Shown piece after piece: positions 20,007 to 31,023 of a stretch of 64,000 nucleotides of DNA (its first letter is position 1; each line of letters begins with the position of its first letter). The position numbers and the translations under genes are program-made. The stretch lies in assembly GCF_034008635.1 (NCBI RefSeq), contig NZ_CP125378.1:4154501-4218500 (forward strand). The letters are read 5' to 3'. Under the pieces are notes generated by a model. That model saw only the letters and a program-made list of their open reading frames with translations, did no database searches and had not been told where the DNA came from. This DNA comes from Pseudomonas sp. P8_229 (GTDB taxonomy: Bacteria; Pseudomonadota; Gammaproteobacteria; Pseudomonadales; Pseudomonadaceae).

Positions 20007-20606
20007 ATGCTGGACGAGCTACTGCATAGGGTAAGCAACCACACACCGCGCACGCTGGAGACCGATAAACGTTTCCCCGAGGCCGCTGTTCTGGTGCCGA
20101 TCACCCGCAGTGACGAGCCCGAGCTGGTGCTGACCCTGCGCGCCAGCGGCCTCTCGACCCATGGCGGCGAAGTGGCGTTCCCCGGCGGGCGCCGTGACCC
20201 GGAAGACCCTGACCTGATTTTCACTGCACTGCGCGAAGCCGAGGAAGAAATCGGTCTGCCGCCGGGGCTGGTCGAGGTCATCGGCCCGCTCAGCCCGCTG
20301 ATTTCGTTGCATGGCATCAAGGTCACGCCTTATGTCGGAGTGATCCCGGACTTTGTCGAGTACCAGGCCAACGATGCCGAGATCGCTGCAGTCTTCAATG
20401 TGCCGCTGGAGTTCTTCCGCAAAGACCCGCGTGAACATACACACCGTATCGATTACCAGGGCCGCAGTTGGTACGTGCCGAGTTATCGTTACGGTGAATT
20501 CAAGATCTGGGGGCTGACGGCGATCATGATCGTCGAGCTGATCAACCTGCTCTATGACGAACAGATCAGCCTGCACCATCCCCCTAAAAGCTATATCAAT
20601 ACCTGA
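20007..20606 (+). CDS. CoA pyrophosphatase-like Nudix hydrolase (NudL type)
   Basis: Predicted to cleave coenzyme A or its derivatives to 3',5'-ADP and 4'-phosphopantetheine. The 199-aa protein carries the CoA-specific motif ([18 protein letters not shown]) directly before the Nudix box ending [10 protein letters not shown]. This combination separates the UPF0035/NudL group from other Nudix enzymes. It diverges from the neighbouring zinc-ribbon Nudix gene across 146 bp and is followed 47 bp later by the gamma carbonic anhydrase-like gene. Confidence 0.88.
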   Translation: MLDELLHRVSNHTPRTLETDKRFPEAAVLVPITRSDEPELVLTLRASGLSTHGGEVAFPGGRRDPEDPDLIFTALREAEEEIGLPPGLVEVIGPLSPLISLHGIKVTPYVGVIPDFVEYQANDAEIAAVFNVPLEFFRKDPREHTHRIDYQGRSWYVPSYRYGEFKIWGLTAIMIVELINLLYDEQISLHHPPKSYINT

Positions 20607-20653
20607 AGCCATCGCTCGAATGGCCCGTCATCGTGAGCCCTGAGGAAAACAAG

Positions 20654-21178
20654 ATGAAATACCGCCTGGGTGACGCCCGCGTCGACGCCCACCCGCAGAG
20701 CTGGGTCGCCCCCAATGCCGTGCTGGTGGGCAAGGTCAGACTGGAAGAGGGCGCCAACGTCTGGTTCAACGCCGTGTTGCGCGGCGACAACGAACTGATC
20801 CTGATCGGCAAGAACAGCAATGTCCAGGACGGCACGGTGATGCACACCGACATGGGCTACCCGTTGACCATCGGCACCGGTGTGACCATCGGCCACAACG
20901 CCATGCTGCATGGCTGTACCGTCGGCGATTACAGCCTGATCGGCATCAACGCGGTGATTCTCAACGGTGCAAAGATCGGCAAGAACTGCATCATCGGCGC
21001 CAATTCGCTGATCGGCGAAGGCAAGGAAATCCCTGATGGCTCGCTGGTGATGGGCTCGCCGGGCAAGGTCGTGCGTGAACTGACCGAGCCGCAGAAGAAA
21101 ATGCTCGAAGCCAGCGCCGCTCACTATGTGCATAACTCGCAGCGTTACGCGCGTGATCTGGTCGAGCAAGAAGAATGA
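20654..21178 (+). CDS. Gamma carbonic anhydrase family protein (YrdA/PaaY-like)
   Basis: Left-handed beta-helix protein of the gamma carbonic anhydrase family. The 174-aa protein has hexapeptide repeats and histidine zinc ligands in DGTVMHTD and [10 protein letters not shown]. Enzymatic activity of this subgroup is often weak or unknown. I chose ATG at 20654 because GAGGA sits 7-8 bases upstream. A GTG at 20633 adds seven unlikely residues. Its stop overlaps the ATG of the DUF1289 gene (ATGA), so the two are translationally coupled. Confidence 0.9.
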   Translation: MKYRLGDARVDAHPQSWVAPNAVLVGKVRLEEGANVWFNAVLRGDNELILIGKNSNVQDGTVMHTDMGYPLTIGTGVTIGHNAMLHGCTVGDYSLIGINAVILNGAKIGKNCIIGANSLIGEGKEIPDGSLVMGSPGKVVRELTEPQKKMLEASAAHYVHNSQRYARDLVEQEE

Positions 21179-21390
21179 ACGCACCCGAAAGACCCGTCGC
21201 CTCGCCGTGCGTGAATATCTGCGCACTGGATGAGGACGATATTTGCACCGGCTGCCAGCGCACGGTCGAGGAGATCACCCGTTGGGGCCGCATGACCAAC
21301 GACGAGCGGCGGGTGGTGCTTGGCCTGTGTCATGAGCGAGCGAAGGCGAGTGGGTTGGTGTGGATGATCCCCGGGAAATCTGGCGTCTGA
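21175..21390 (+). CDS. DUF1289 small cysteine-rich protein
   Basis: 71-aa protein with the DUF1289 pattern [20 protein letters not shown] followed by [16 protein letters not shown]. The three or four clustered cysteines suggest metal or Fe-S binding, but the function of the family is unknown. It overlaps the preceding gene by 4 bases (ATGA) and is followed by a REP pair. No membrane segment or signal peptide is present. Confidence 0.85.
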   Translation: MNAPERPVASPCVNICALDEDDICTGCQRTVEEITRWGRMTNDERRVVLGLCHERAKASGLVWMIPGKSGV

Positions 21391-21398
21391 GACGACGC

Positions 21399-21493
21399 CT
21401 TCGCGAGCAAGCCCGCTCCTACATTTGATCTGTGCCTGCCCCGCCATTCGGATTCACTGAAGATCCAGTGTGGGAGCGGGCTTGCTCGCGAAG
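21399..21493. repeat. Inverted REP pair
   Basis: CTTCGCGAGCAAGCCCGCTC and its mirror GAGCGGGCTTGCTCGCGAAG flank about 45 bp between the DUF1289 gene and the VUT gene. Confidence 0.85.
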
Positions 21494-21573
21494 AGGCCGG
21501 CACAGTCGCGACTTCTTATTGGCCCAACTCCCAGCCTGAAGTAACCTGTGCGCCAATCTGAAAGGTCGCTTCC

Positions 21574-22041
21574 ATGATTTTCCTCATCGCCTACATCAGC
21601 AGCGTCGTGCTGATCAACTTCGCCTTCTCCACCGCTCCACACCTGGACATCATCTGGTCGGCCTGGGGCGGGCTGGTGTTCGTGTTGCGCGACATGGTGC
21701 AGACCCGCTTCGGCCACGGTGCCATTGCGGCAATGTTGGTGGCACTGGTGTTGTCTTACGTTACGTCCGATCCGTCCATCGCCCTGGCCAGCGCCACGGC
21801 GTTCGCGATCTCCGAATGCATCGACTGGCTGGTGTTCAGCGTCACCAAACGCCCGCTGCGTGACCGCTTGTGGATCAGCTCGGCGCTGAGCATTCCGCTC
21901 GATACCTTCATCTTTTTCGGCATGATCGACCTGATGACGCCACCGGTGATCATCACCGCGCTGGTCTCGAAGTTCGCTGGTGTCACTGCCGTTTGGCTGA
22001 TCATGGCCTGGCGCGAGCGCAAACAGGCTGTCGCCAGCTAA
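21574..22041 (+). CDS. VUT family membrane transporter (YhhQ/QueT-like)
   Basis: 155-aa integral membrane protein with four or five hydrophobic segments. The family core reads FVLRDMVQTRFG, AISECIDWLVFSVTKRPLRDRLWISS and IPLDTFIFF. This matches the VUT (DUF165) family, whose characterised members import queuosine precursors (preQ0/preQ1). It is shorter than E. coli YhhQ. No queuosine gene or recognisable preQ1 riboswitch is nearby, so the substrate is inferred from family only. Confidence 0.8.
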   Translation: MIFLIAYISSVVLINFAFSTAPHLDIIWSAWGGLVFVLRDMVQTRFGHGAIAAMLVALVLSYVTSDPSIALASATAFAISECIDWLVFSVTKRPLRDRLWISSALSIPLDTFIFFGMIDLMTPPVIITALVSKFAGVTAVWLIMAWRERKQAVAS

Positions 22042-22140
22042 GCCAAACCCTGCGGTTCATGTAAAATGCCGCGCTTTCTCCCCATGGAAAGCGCGTCTGG
22101 CGTTGCTTTCCTCGATGATCCGCTTCTTTGAGGACCTGAG

Positions 22141-23322
22141 ATGACCCGTATCGGAACTCCATTGTCGCCGACCGCGACCCGCGTATTGCTGTGTGGCTGT
22201 GGTGAGCTGGGCAAGGAAGTGGTGATCGAGCTGCAACGCCTGGGCGTTGAAGTGATTGCCGTCGACCGTTACGCCAACGCGCCGGCCATGCAGGTTGCCC
22301 ATCGCAGCCACGTGATCAACATGCTCGACGGCGCCGCGCTGCGTGCGGTAATCGAAGCCGAGAAGCCGCACTTCATCGTGCCGGAAATCGAAGCCATCGC
22401 CACCGCCACGCTGGTCGAGCTGGAAGCCGAAGGCTTCACCGTGATCCCGACCGCGCGCGCCGCACAGCTGACCATGAACCGTGAAGGCATCCGTCGTCTG
22501 GCCGCTGAAGAGCTGGACCTGCCGACCTCGCCGTACCACTTTGCCGACACCTTCGAGGACTACAGCAAAGCCGTCCAGGACCTGGGCTTCCCGTGCGTGG
22601 TCAAGCCAGTGATGAGCTCGTCGGGTAAAGGCCAGAGCCTGCTGCGCAGCGCCGATGACGTGCAGAAAGCCTGGGACTACGCGCAAGAGGGCGGCCGCGC
22701 CGGCAAAGGCCGGGTGATCATCGAAGGCTTCATCGATTTCGACTACGAAATCACCCTGCTGACCGTGCGCCACATCGGTGGCACCACGTTCTGCGCACCA
22801 GTCGGCCACCGTCAGGAGAAGGGCGACTATCAGGAATCCTGGCAGCCGCAGGCCATGAGCCCGATTGCCCTGGCGGAGTCCGAGCGCGTGGCCAAAGCCG
22901 TGACCGAGGCACTGGGTGGCCGTGGTCTGTTCGGTGTCGAGTTGTTCATCAAGGGTGATCAGGTATGGTTCAGCGAAGTTTCGCCGCGCCCGCACGACAC
23001 CGGTCTGGTGACCCTGATTTCCCAGGATCTGTCGCAATTCGCGCTGCATGCGCGCGCCATTCTTGGCCTGCCGGTGCCGCTGATCCGTCAGTTCGGCCCG
23101 TCGGCTTCGGCGGTGATTCTGGTGGAAGGGCAGTCGACCCAGACGGCCTTCGCCAACCTTGGTGCTGCGCTGAGCGAGCCGGATACGGCGTTGCGTCTGT
23201 TCGGCAAGCCTGAAGTCAATGGTCAGCGCCGCATGGGCGTGGCATTGGCGCGGGATGAGTCGATCGAGGCTGCGCGTGCCAAGGCGACCCGCGCGGCTCA
23301 GGCTGTTGTTGTAGAGCTGTAA
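22141..23322 (+). CDS. purT: Formate-dependent phosphoribosylglycinamide formyltransferase
   Basis: ATP-grasp enzyme that formylates GAR using formate and ATP, the folate-independent alternative to PurN. The 393-aa protein has an N-terminal Rossmann-like domain ([21 protein letters not shown]), the ATP-grasp core ([15 protein letters not shown], then [16 protein letters not shown]) and the metal motif VSPRPHDTG. It is full length. GAGGACCTGAG precedes the ATG at 22141, and a TAAAAT box about 75 bp upstream may be its -10. Confidence 0.96.
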   Translation: MTRIGTPLSPTATRVLLCGCGELGKEVVIELQRLGVEVIAVDRYANAPAMQVAHRSHVINMLDGAALRAVIEAEKPHFIVPEIEAIATATLVELEAEGFTVIPTARAAQLTMNREGIRRLAAEELDLPTSPYHFADTFEDYSKAVQDLGFPCVVKPVMSSSGKGQSLLRSADDVQKAWDYAQEGGRAGKGRVIIEGFIDFDYEITLLTVRHIGGTTFCAPVGHRQEKGDYQESWQPQAMSPIALAESERVAKAVTEALGGRGLFGVELFIKGDQVWFSEVSPRPHDTGLVTLISQDLSQFALHARAILGLPVPLIRQFGPSASAVILVEGQSTQTAFANLGAALSEPDTALRLFGKPEVNGQRRMGVALARDESIEAARAKATRAAQAVVVEL

Positions 23323-23336
23323 ACCGAGGCACGACA

Positions 23337-23412
23337 TTCGCAAGCAAGCCCGCTCCTACAACAGGTTTTGTGTACGCCACAGATCCAATGTGGGGGCGGG
23401 CTTGCTCGCGAA
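23337..23412. repeat. Inverted REP pair
   Basis: TTCGCAAGCAAGCCCGCTCC and GGGCGGGCTTGCTCGCGAA face each other between the convergent genes purT and the MFS transporter. One arm has diverged at two positions. Confidence 0.8.
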
Positions 23413-23427
23413 GCTTTTGATCTTCTG

Positions 23428-24765
23428 TCAGGCAACCTGATTCAGATCGTTATTCTTCGTTTCCTTCAGGCACAACACCGCAATCAGGCTCAGCACCGCT
23501 GCCCCCGACACATACCCGCCGACATAACTCAAACCGCCCATCGCCACCAGCTTCTGCGCAAAGAACGGTGCCGCCGAGGCGCCGACGATCCCGCCCAGGT
23601 TGTACGCGGCCGATGCGCCGGTATAGCGCACATGCGTCGGAAACAGTTCTGGCAGCAGCGCACCCATTGGCGCAAATGTCACGCCCATCAGGAACAGCTC
23701 GATGCACAGGAACAGTGCCACGCCCCAGGTCGAACCCTGCGTCAGCAACGGCTCCATCAGGAATCCGGATACAATTGCCAGCACGCCCCCGATGATCAGT
23801 ACCGGTTTACGCCCGTAACGGTCACTGGCCCAGGCGGACAACGGTGTCGCCGCAGCCATGAACAGCACGGCAAAACACAGCAAGCCAAGGAAGGTCTCAC
23901 GGCTGTAGCCGAGGGTGGACACGCCGTAGCTCAGGGAAAACACCGTCGAGATGTAAAACAGCGCATAGCACACCACCATCGCCGCCGCGCCGAGCAAGGT
24001 CGGCGCCCAGTATTGGCTGAACAGTTCGACCAGCGGCACTTTCACCCGCTCCTGACGGGCAATCGCATTGGCGAACACCGGGGTTTCGTGGAGCTTGAGG
24101 CGCACGTACAGGCCGACCATCACCAGTATCGCGCTGAGCAGAAACGGAATCCGCCAGCCCCAACTGCGGAACTGTTCGTCATTGAGGGTCATGGCCAGGG
24201 TCAGAAACAGCCCGTTGGCCGCGAGAAAGCCGATCGACGGGCCAAGTTGCGGGAACATGCCGAACCACGCCCGCTTGCCCTTGGGCGCGTTTTCCGTGGC
24301 CAGCAGTGCTGCGCCGCCCCATTCACCACCCAGTCCCAAACCCTGACCGAAGCGCAACACGCACAGCAGAATCGGCGCCCAGGCACCGATGCTGGCGTAA
24401 CCCGGCAGCACGCCAATCAGCGTGGTGCAGACACCCATCAGCAACAGCGAGGCGACCAGCGTCGATTTGCGTCCGATGCGGTCACCGAAGTGGCCGAACA
24501 GCGCCGAGCCCAGCGGTCTGGCGAGGAAGGCGATGCCGAAGGTGAGAAATGCCGAGAGCATCTGCGCGGTTCCGGAGGTCTGCGGAAAGAACACCGGCCC
24601 GATCACCAGCGCGGCGGCGGTGGCGTAGACATAGAAGTCGTAGAACTCGATAGCGGTGCCGATGAAGCTCGCCGTCGCTACGCGGGTGGCGGAGTTGGTC
24701 GGCTGGGCAGGCGCTGTGGCGCTATAAGCGGTACTGGTCGTCATGCGGTGATCCCTGACAGTCAT
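23428..24765 (-). CDS. MFS transporter, metabolite:H+ symporter (MHS) family
   Basis: 445-aa inner-membrane carrier with twelve predicted helices. The N-terminal GTAIEFYDFYVYATAAAL and the loop GHFGDRIGRKSTLV are signatures of the MHS group (ShiA, KgtP, ProP relatives). The centre repeats the motif as WASDRYGRKPVLI. It likely imports an organic acid or similar metabolite with protons, but the substrate cannot be assigned. It is monocistronic and convergent with purT. Confidence 0.85.
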   Translation of the reverse strand: MTVRDHRMTTSTAYSATAPAQPTNSATRVATASFIGTAIEFYDFYVYATAAALVIGPVFFPQTSGTAQMLSAFLTFGIAFLARPLGSALFGHFGDRIGRKSTLVASLLLMGVCTTLIGVLPGYASIGAWAPILLCVLRFGQGLGLGGEWGGAALLATENAPKGKRAWFGMFPQLGPSIGFLAANGLFLTLAMTLNDEQFRSWGWRIPFLLSAILVMVGLYVRLKLHETPVFANAIARQERVKVPLVELFSQYWAPTLLGAAAMVVCYALFYISTVFSLSYGVSTLGYSRETFLGLLCFAVLFMAAATPLSAWASDRYGRKPVLIIGGVLAIVSGFLMEPLLTQGSTWGVALFLCIELFLMGVTFAPMGALLPELFPTHVRYTGASAAYNLGGIVGASAAPFFAQKLVAMGGLSYVGGYVSGAAVLSLIAVLCLKETKNNDLNQVA

Positions 24766-24988
24766 GGCTCCGTTGGAGCGAATTATTATGGTCGAACACC
24801 CAGGGATGTGGGATGAGGCGCGTCGCTGTTTCGAGTAGGAACAGTCGTCGGGGCGGTGCGGAAATAGCCGAAGCCGCAGGAGTGCAGGGTAGGCACAGGG
24901 CTCGACGGCGCTAGGGTAAGCGTTTCGATTATAGGAAGGGGGCTAACGATTGAACAAGCTCTAAAAAGGGACGCGAGGGCGTGGCCTT

Positions 24989-25018
24989 TGTGGCGAGGGG
25001 GCAAGCCCGCTCGCCACA
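24989..25018. repeat. Short palindrome in the MFS-corB gap
   Basis: TGTGGCGAG (24989-24997) pairs with CTCGCCACA (25010-25018). It resembles a shortened element of the GTGGCGAGGGGATTTATC repeat class. The rest of the 269-bp gap (24766-25034) shows nothing identifiable. Confidence 0.6.
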
Positions 25019-25034
25019 GAGAATGGTGCATGTC

Positions 25035-26267
25035 TTAAATGACGGCCGGCACCGAAGAGGTATGCCAGATCAGGACTTTGCTCACCCGGTTCTCCTCGGT
25101 TTCGAGAATCTCCAGCCGGTAACGCCCGATTTTCAGGCACACCGCGCTTTCCGGAATGCTCTCCAGCGCTTCGGTCACCAGGCCGTTGAGGGTTTTCGGC
25201 CCGTCGCTCGGCAAATGCCAACCCAGGCATTTGTTCAGTTCGCGGATCGACGCAGTACCATCAATGACCATGCGCCCGTCGGCCTGTGGATGGATGTGCG
25301 GGTTGTCGAGGCTGTGTTCGCTTTCGAATTCGCCGACGATCTCTTCGAGAATGTCTTCCAGGGTGACGATGCCCAGTACTTCGCCGTACTCGTCCACCAC
25401 CATGCCCAGGCGGCGCTGCTGTTTATGGAAGTTCAGCAGTTGCAGTTGCAGCGGCGTGCTTTCCGGGACGAAATACGGTTCGTAGCTGGCGGCCAGCAGC
25501 GCCTCGCGGGTCAGCTTGCCATCGTTGAGCAGATGGCGGATCTGCCGGGTGTTGAGCACTGCTTCGACCTGGTTGATGTCGCTGTGGAACACCGGCAGGC
25601 GCGTGCGCTTGTTGTGGCGCAGTTGTTCGATGATCTCTTCGATCGAGTCGTCGAGGTTGATGCCGTCGACATCGCTGCGCGGCACCAGAATGTCATTGAC
25701 CGTGATGTTGTCCAGCGCGTGGATCCCCGCAACCGGATGGGTACGAGACGGATGTTCCGGGTCGTCGTTTCGGTCAGCAGGCTCTTCGTCTTCGCTCTGT
25801 TGCACCACTTGAGTCTTGCGGGCGAACGGGCGAATCAGCAAGCCGCTGATGCTGCTCAGTAGCCAGGCCAGCGGGTAAAGGATTTTCAGCGGTATGGCCA
25901 GCAGGGTATTGCCGAAGGACAGCACGGCCTCCGGATAACGCTGGGCCACTGTGCGCGGAAAGTAATCGGCAAACACCAGCAACACTGCAGCGGCGCCGAG
26001 GCAGGCTGCCCAAGGCCCGTTCTCTTCGCAAAGGAAGATCGCCAGCAATGTGGCAATGACCACTGCCAGGGCGCGGCACAGGGTGTTACACAGAATCAGG
26101 CTGTCGAGCGGGAAGCTCAGCTTCGCCAGCGGTTTGTCGCTGGCGCGCGAGGCGGTGCGCTGCGCGAGCAGGTGCTGCTGCGCGATTTCGACGGCGGTAA
26201 ATAGCCCCGACCATAAAATCAGCAGGACAAACACCGCGAGCATCGGCCCTATGGGCAAACCGTCCAT
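25035..26267 (-). CDS. CNNM/CorB-type transporter (DUF21, CBS pair, CorC_HlyC domain)
   Basis: 410-aa membrane protein related to E. coli YfjD/CorB and the CNNM magnesium transporters. An N-terminal DUF21 region with three or four helices (residues 1-150) precedes two CBS domains (about 190-310, including VPRSDVDGINLD and MVVDEYGEVLGIVTLEDILEE) and a C-terminal CorC_HlyC domain. It starts 12 bp after the CcsA/YpjD-like gene, so they form an operon diverging from ffh. E. coli has the same yfjD-ypjD-ffh neighbourhood. Mg2+/Co2+ efflux is the family inference. Confidence 0.88.
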   Translation of the reverse strand: MDGLPIGPMLAVFVLLILWSGLFTAVEIAQQHLLAQRTASRASDKPLAKLSFPLDSLILCNTLCRALAVVIATLLAIFLCEENGPWAACLGAAAVLLVFADYFPRTVAQRYPEAVLSFGNTLLAIPLKILYPLAWLLSSISGLLIRPFARKTQVVQQSEDEEPADRNDDPEHPSRTHPVAGIHALDNITVNDILVPRSDVDGINLDDSIEEIIEQLRHNKRTRLPVFHSDINQVEAVLNTRQIRHLLNDGKLTREALLAASYEPYFVPESTPLQLQLLNFHKQQRRLGMVVDEYGEVLGIVTLEDILEEIVGEFESEHSLDNPHIHPQADGRMVIDGTASIRELNKCLGWHLPSDGPKTLNGLVTEALESIPESAVCLKIGRYRLEILETEENRVSKVLIWHTSSVPAVI

Positions 26268-26279
26268 TTATGCCGCCCG

Positions 26280-27092
26280 TCAGATGTGCAGGATGTATTC
26301 ACGAACCAGTTTGCTGCCGAAATACGCCAACATCAGCAGGCAGAAACCGGCGAGGGTCCAGCGAATCGCCTTGTGACCGCGCCAGCCGAGGCGGTTGCGA
26401 CCCCACAACAGCACGCTGAACACGACCCAGGCCAGGCATGCCAGCAGGGTCTTGTGCACCAGATGCTGGGCGAACAGGTTTTCGACGAACAGCCAGCCGG
26501 AGATCAGCGACAGCGACAGCAGCGTCCAGCCGGCCCAGAGGAAACCGAACAGCAGGCTTTCCATGGTTTGCAGCGGCGGGAAGTTCTTGATCAGGCCCGA
26601 CGGGTGCTTGTGCTTGAGTTGGTGATCCTGGACCAGCAGCAGCAAGGCCTGGAATACCGCGATGGTGAACATTCCGTAAGCCAGGATCGACAGCAGGATG
26701 TGGGCGAGGATGCCCGGCTCTTCGTCGATGATCTGCACCGTGCCGGCAGGCGCGAACTGCGCCAGCAGCACCGTCGCCGCGCCCAGCGGGAACAACAGCA
26801 CCAGCAGGTTTTCCACCGGGATCCGCGAGCAGGCCAGCAGCGTCAAGGCGATGACCGCGGCGGCAATCAGGCTGGCGGCGCTGAAGAAATCCAGGCCCAG
26901 GCCGATCGGCGTCAGCAGGTGGGTGAGCAGGCTGGCGCTGTGGGCCAGCACGGCAAGGACGCCGAGCGTAACCAGCAGGCGCTTGTTCGCCTTGGCGCCG
27001 GAGGCCAGGCGGGTGCCCTGATAAAGGGTCGCAGCGGCATAAAGGAGAGCGGCGGCGAGCGTGGTCAGCAAACTGGGTGATAAGGGGAGCAT
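26280..27092 (-). CDS. YpjD/CorE-like inner-membrane protein (cytochrome c assembly domain)
   Basis: 270-aa polytopic protein of the CcsA/CcmC-like fold with about eight hydrophobic helices and a central EEPGILAHILLSILAYGMFT segment, homologous to E. coli YpjD. Despite the domain name there is no cytochrome c maturation context. Its tight pairing with the CorB-like gene supports a role in cation tolerance. I chose ATG at 27092, with AGGA 4-5 bases upstream. The open frame runs 53 codons further but that part reads through the ffh promoter region. Confidence 0.85.
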   Translation of the reverse strand: MLPLSPSLLTTLAAALLYAAATLYQGTRLASGAKANKRLLVTLGVLAVLAHSASLLTHLLTPIGLGLDFFSAASLIAAAVIALTLLACSRIPVENLLVLLFPLGAATVLLAQFAPAGTVQIIDEEPGILAHILLSILAYGMFTIAVFQALLLLVQDHQLKHKHPSGLIKNFPPLQTMESLLFGFLWAGWTLLSLSLISGWLFVENLFAQHLVHKTLLACLAWVVFSVLLWGRNRLGWRGHKAIRWTLAGFCLLMLAYFGSKLVREYILHI

Positions 27093-27184
27093 AAATCCTG
27101 TTAGGCAGGCCCGAAAGGCGCTGAGTTTGGCATAGAACCGCCACACCACGAAAGTGCGAGGTGTCCGCCCGACGCAGTCTTCGC

Positions 27185-27190
27185 TATAAT
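27185..27190 (+). promoter_or_regulatory. Probable ffh -10 box
   Basis: A perfect TATAAT lies 98 bp upstream of the ffh ATG in the corE-ffh divergent gap. No convincing -35 hexamer is found 16-18 bp upstream. Confidence 0.45.
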
Positions 27191-27287
27191 CCGCGACCTG
27201 CCCACGCCGCAGGCTCGCCGAGCACATGTTGAATCCGGTCTGGGCCGCCATTATCCCGGTCTACACAGGGCCTGAAAGGATCGCGCA

Positions 27288-28664
<1,377 letters not shown>

Positions 28665-28669
28665 AGAAT

Positions 28670-28705
28670 TTGCGCCGGTCGTCGCACCGGCGCAGACCCC
28701 GCAAG
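28670..28705 (+). other. Two stable hairpins after ffh
   Basis: GCGCCGGT and ACCGGCGC form a perfect 8-bp stem (28671-28692 region), followed at once by CCCGC-AAGGA-CGCGGG. Neither is followed by a T-tract, so they may be a transcript 3' end stabiliser or attenuator rather than a standard terminator. Confidence 0.5.
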
Positions 28706-28815
28706 GACGCGGGATCAACAGCAAACCCGCACTCGGCGGGAGCTGACTGGCCGTTTTCATCGACGGCTCTATATGCAAATCCGCACGGCATGCCATAGGC
28801 GCCGGAAAAAGTCAT

Positions 28816-28843
28816 TTGCAAAAGTCCGGATATTCCTTAGAAT
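28816..28843 (+). promoter_or_regulatory. Sigma-70 promoter of the rpsP operon
   Basis: TTGCAA (28816-28821) and TAGAAT (28838-28843) are separated by 16 bp, about 75 bp upstream of the rpsP ATG. This is the best sigma-70 match in the ffh-rpsP gap. Confidence 0.6.
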
Positions 28844-28915
28844 ATGCGGCCTTTCGGGCACCCATGCCCGCTGTGCATTTAGATTTGCAGCACCGACTAC
28901 AGGAACGATGTTCAC

Positions 28916-29167
28916 ATGCTAACAATCCGTCTTGCCCTTGGCGGCTCCAAAAAGCGCCCGTTTTACCACCTGACCGTAACCGACTCGCGTAACCCGCGTG
29001 ACGGCTCCCACAAAGAACAGGTTGGTTTCTTCAACCCTGTTGCCCGTGGTCAGGAAATCCGTCTGTCCGTGAACCAAGAGCGCGTTGCCTACTGGCTGAG
29101 CGTTGGTGCACAGCCTTCTGAGCGTGTTGCTCAGTTGCTGAAGGAATCTGCCAAGGCTGCAGCCTGA
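28916..29167 (+). CDS. rpsP: 30S ribosomal protein S16
   Basis: 83-aa small-subunit protein needed for 30S assembly. Family features are the N-terminal [20 protein letters not shown], the central [13 protein letters not shown] and [16 protein letters not shown]. It is the first gene of rpsP-rimM-trmD-rplS, with ACAGGAACGATG-like ribosome-binding sequence before the ATG and only 5 bp to rimM. Confidence 0.97.
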   Translation: MLTIRLALGGSKKRPFYHLTVTDSRNPRDGSHKEQVGFFNPVARGQEIRLSVNQERVAYWLSVGAQPSERVAQLLKESAKAAA

Positions 29168-29172
29168 GCAGT

Positions 29173-29709
29173 ATGAGCGCGACGCCAGAAAAAGCTGATG
29201 ACCTGATCGTTGTCGGCAAGATTTTTTCGGTTCACGGCGTTCGCGGCGAGGTGAAGGTCTTTTCCTTTACCGATCCGATTGAAAACCTGTTGGATTACCG
29301 CAACTGGACGCTTCGGCGCGAAGGCGTGGTCAAGCAGGTCGAGCTGGTCAGCGGCCGATCCACTCAAAAGGATCTGGTTGCCAAGCTCAAAGGCCTCGAC
29401 GATCGTGATGAAGCCCGTCTTCTGAGCGGTTATGAGATTTGCATCTCGCGAAGCCTTTTGCCCAACCTGACAGGCGACGAGTACTACTGGTACCAGTTGC
29501 AGGGTCTGAGCGTCATCAACCAGGACGAGCAATTGTTCGGCAAGGTTGATCACCTGTTGGAGACCGGCGCGAACGATGTATTGGTGGTCAAGCCCTGCGC
29601 GGGCAGCCTGGATGATCGTGAGCGGTTGTTGCCCTACACAGAGCAATGCGTGCTGACAATCGACCTGGATGCAGGCGTGATGAGGGTGGAATGGGACGCG
29701 GACTTCTAA
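29173..29709 (+). CDS. rimM: 16S rRNA processing protein RimM
   Basis: Assembly factor for the 30S head that binds S19. The 178-aa protein has the N-terminal RimM domain (VVGKIFSVHGVRGEVKVFSFTD) and a C-terminal PRC-barrel with the typical YYWYQLQGLSV and LLETGANDVLVV. Its position between rpsP and trmD is invariant in gammaproteobacteria. It ends 3 bp before trmD, which suggests coupled translation. Confidence 0.96.
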   Translation: MSATPEKADDLIVVGKIFSVHGVRGEVKVFSFTDPIENLLDYRNWTLRREGVVKQVELVSGRSTQKDLVAKLKGLDDRDEARLLSGYEICISRSLLPNLTGDEYYWYQLQGLSVINQDEQLFGKVDHLLETGANDVLVVKPCAGSLDDRERLLPYTEQCVLTIDLDAGVMRVEWDADF

Positions 29710-29712
29710 GCA

Positions 29713-30465
29713 ATGGCCAGCCTGCGCGTAGACGTCATAACGTTGTTCCCCGAGATGTTCTCGGCCATCAGTGAATACGGCATTACCAGTCGAGCGGTGA
29801 AACAGGGGCTGTTGCAGCTGACCTGTTGGAACCCGCGGGATTACACGACGGATCGGCATCACACTGTGGACGATCGCCCGTTTGGCGGTGGTCCGGGCAT
29901 GGTGATGAAGATCAAGCCCCTGGAAGATGCTCTGGTTCAGGCCAAGGCAGCAGCCGGGGAGGCGGCGAAGGTGATTTACCTGTCCCCCCAAGGCCGTCAA
30001 CTGACTCAGTCGGCGGTACGCGAGTTGGCACAATCGGATGCATTGATCCTGATTGCCGGCCGCTATGAAGGCATTGACGAGCGCTTTATTGAGGCTCATG
30101 TCGATGAAGAGTGGTCGATTGGTGACTATGTACTGTCTGGCGGCGAGCTGCCGGCCATGGTCATGATCGATGCGGTTACACGACTGCTGCCTGGAGCTTT
30201 AGGGCATGCGGATTCCGCTGAGGAAGATTCCTTTACGGATGGTCTGCTGGATTGCCCGCACTACACCCGACCTGAGGTGTATGCGGATCAGCGTGTTCCC
30301 GACGTGTTGCTAAGTGGCAATCACGCGCATATCCGGCGTTGGCGTTTACAGCAGTCCCTTATCAGGACTTATGAACGACGCGCCGATCTTCTGGAAAGCC
30401 GCTCGCTTTCTGGAGAAGAGAAGAAGCTGCTCGAGGAATACATCCGCGAGCGGGACGATAGTTAA
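29713..30465 (+). CDS. trmD: tRNA (guanine-N1)-methyltransferase
   Basis: SPOUT methyltransferase that forms m1G37 in tRNAs reading CNN codons and prevents frameshifting. The 250-aa protein begins [12 protein letters not shown]. It contains the knotted SAM site around [13 protein letters not shown] and [13 protein letters not shown], and the catalytic DxxxxR region HYTRPEVY. It lies in the rpsP operon, 45 bp before rplS. Confidence 0.97.
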   Translation: MASLRVDVITLFPEMFSAISEYGITSRAVKQGLLQLTCWNPRDYTTDRHHTVDDRPFGGGPGMVMKIKPLEDALVQAKAAAGEAAKVIYLSPQGRQLTQSAVRELAQSDALILIAGRYEGIDERFIEAHVDEEWSIGDYVLSGGELPAMVMIDAVTRLLPGALGHADSAEEDSFTDGLLDCPHYTRPEVYADQRVPDVLLSGNHAHIRRWRLQQSLIRTYERRADLLESRSLSGEEKKLLEEYIRERDDS

Positions 30466-30510
30466 CAACGTATCGATGGTAGATCAGTTGATTTACCTTA
30501 GGAGCACAGC

Positions 30511-30861
30511 ATGACCAACAAAATCATCCTTGCACTCGAAGCAGAGCAGATGACCAAAGAAATCCCTACCTTTGCCCCGGGCGACACCATTGTCGTTCAG
30601 GTGAAAGTGAAGGAAGGCGATCGTTCCCGTCTGCAAGCGTTCGAAGGCGTTGTAATCGCCAAGCGTAACCGCGGCGTGAACAGTGCGTTCACCGTTCGTA
30701 AAATCTCCAACGGTGTTGGCGTAGAACGTACTTTCCAGACCTACTCCCCGCAGATCGACAGCATGGCTGTTAAACGTCGCGGTGACGTACGTAAAGCCAA
30801 GCTGTACTACCTGCGCGACCTGTCGGGTAAAGCAGCTCGCATCAAGGAAAAACTGGCTTAA
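30511..30861 (+). CDS. rplS: 50S ribosomal protein L19
   Basis: 116-aa large-subunit protein at the 30S-50S interface. Family signatures include [32 protein letters not shown] and [15 protein letters not shown]. It is the last gene of the rpsP operon and is followed 18 bp later by a strong terminator. AGGAGCACAGC precedes the ATG. Confidence 0.97.
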
Positions 30862-30879
30862 GTCCAGCTTCCGATGCAG

Positions 30880-30907
30880 AAAAAAGCAGCCTACGGGCTG
30901 CTTTTTT
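30880..30907 (+). terminator. Rho-independent terminator of the rpsP-rplS operon
   Basis: AAAAAAGCAGCC pairs with GGCTGCTTTTTT around a CTAC-type loop. The A-run and T-run make it bidirectional in form. Confidence 0.92.
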
Positions 30908-30932
30908 GTTGCCTGCAATAAATTGCCCTCAT

Positions 30933-30984
30933 CCTGTAGGAGCTGCCGAAGGCTCGGGCCGCGTTCGGTCGATCTTTTGATCTT
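30933..30984 (+). repeat. Single-arm intergenic repeat
   Basis: CCTGTAGGAGCTGCCGAAGG followed by GATCTTTTGATCTTG is one arm of the repeat family also seen at 10853-10895 and 11105-11206. Confidence 0.65.
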
Positions 30985-31023
30985 GTTTTCGATTTGCAGT
31001 CTACTTTTTACGAGTCATCTCAC

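Noticed and set aside
21494..21573. Possible preQ1 riboswitch before the VUT transporter
   Set aside because: No H-type pseudoknot pattern or conserved preQ1 aptamer sequence was seen in the short leader.
28670..28705. Hairpins after ffh considered as terminator
   Set aside because: No T-tract follows either stem, so they are listed only as hairpins.
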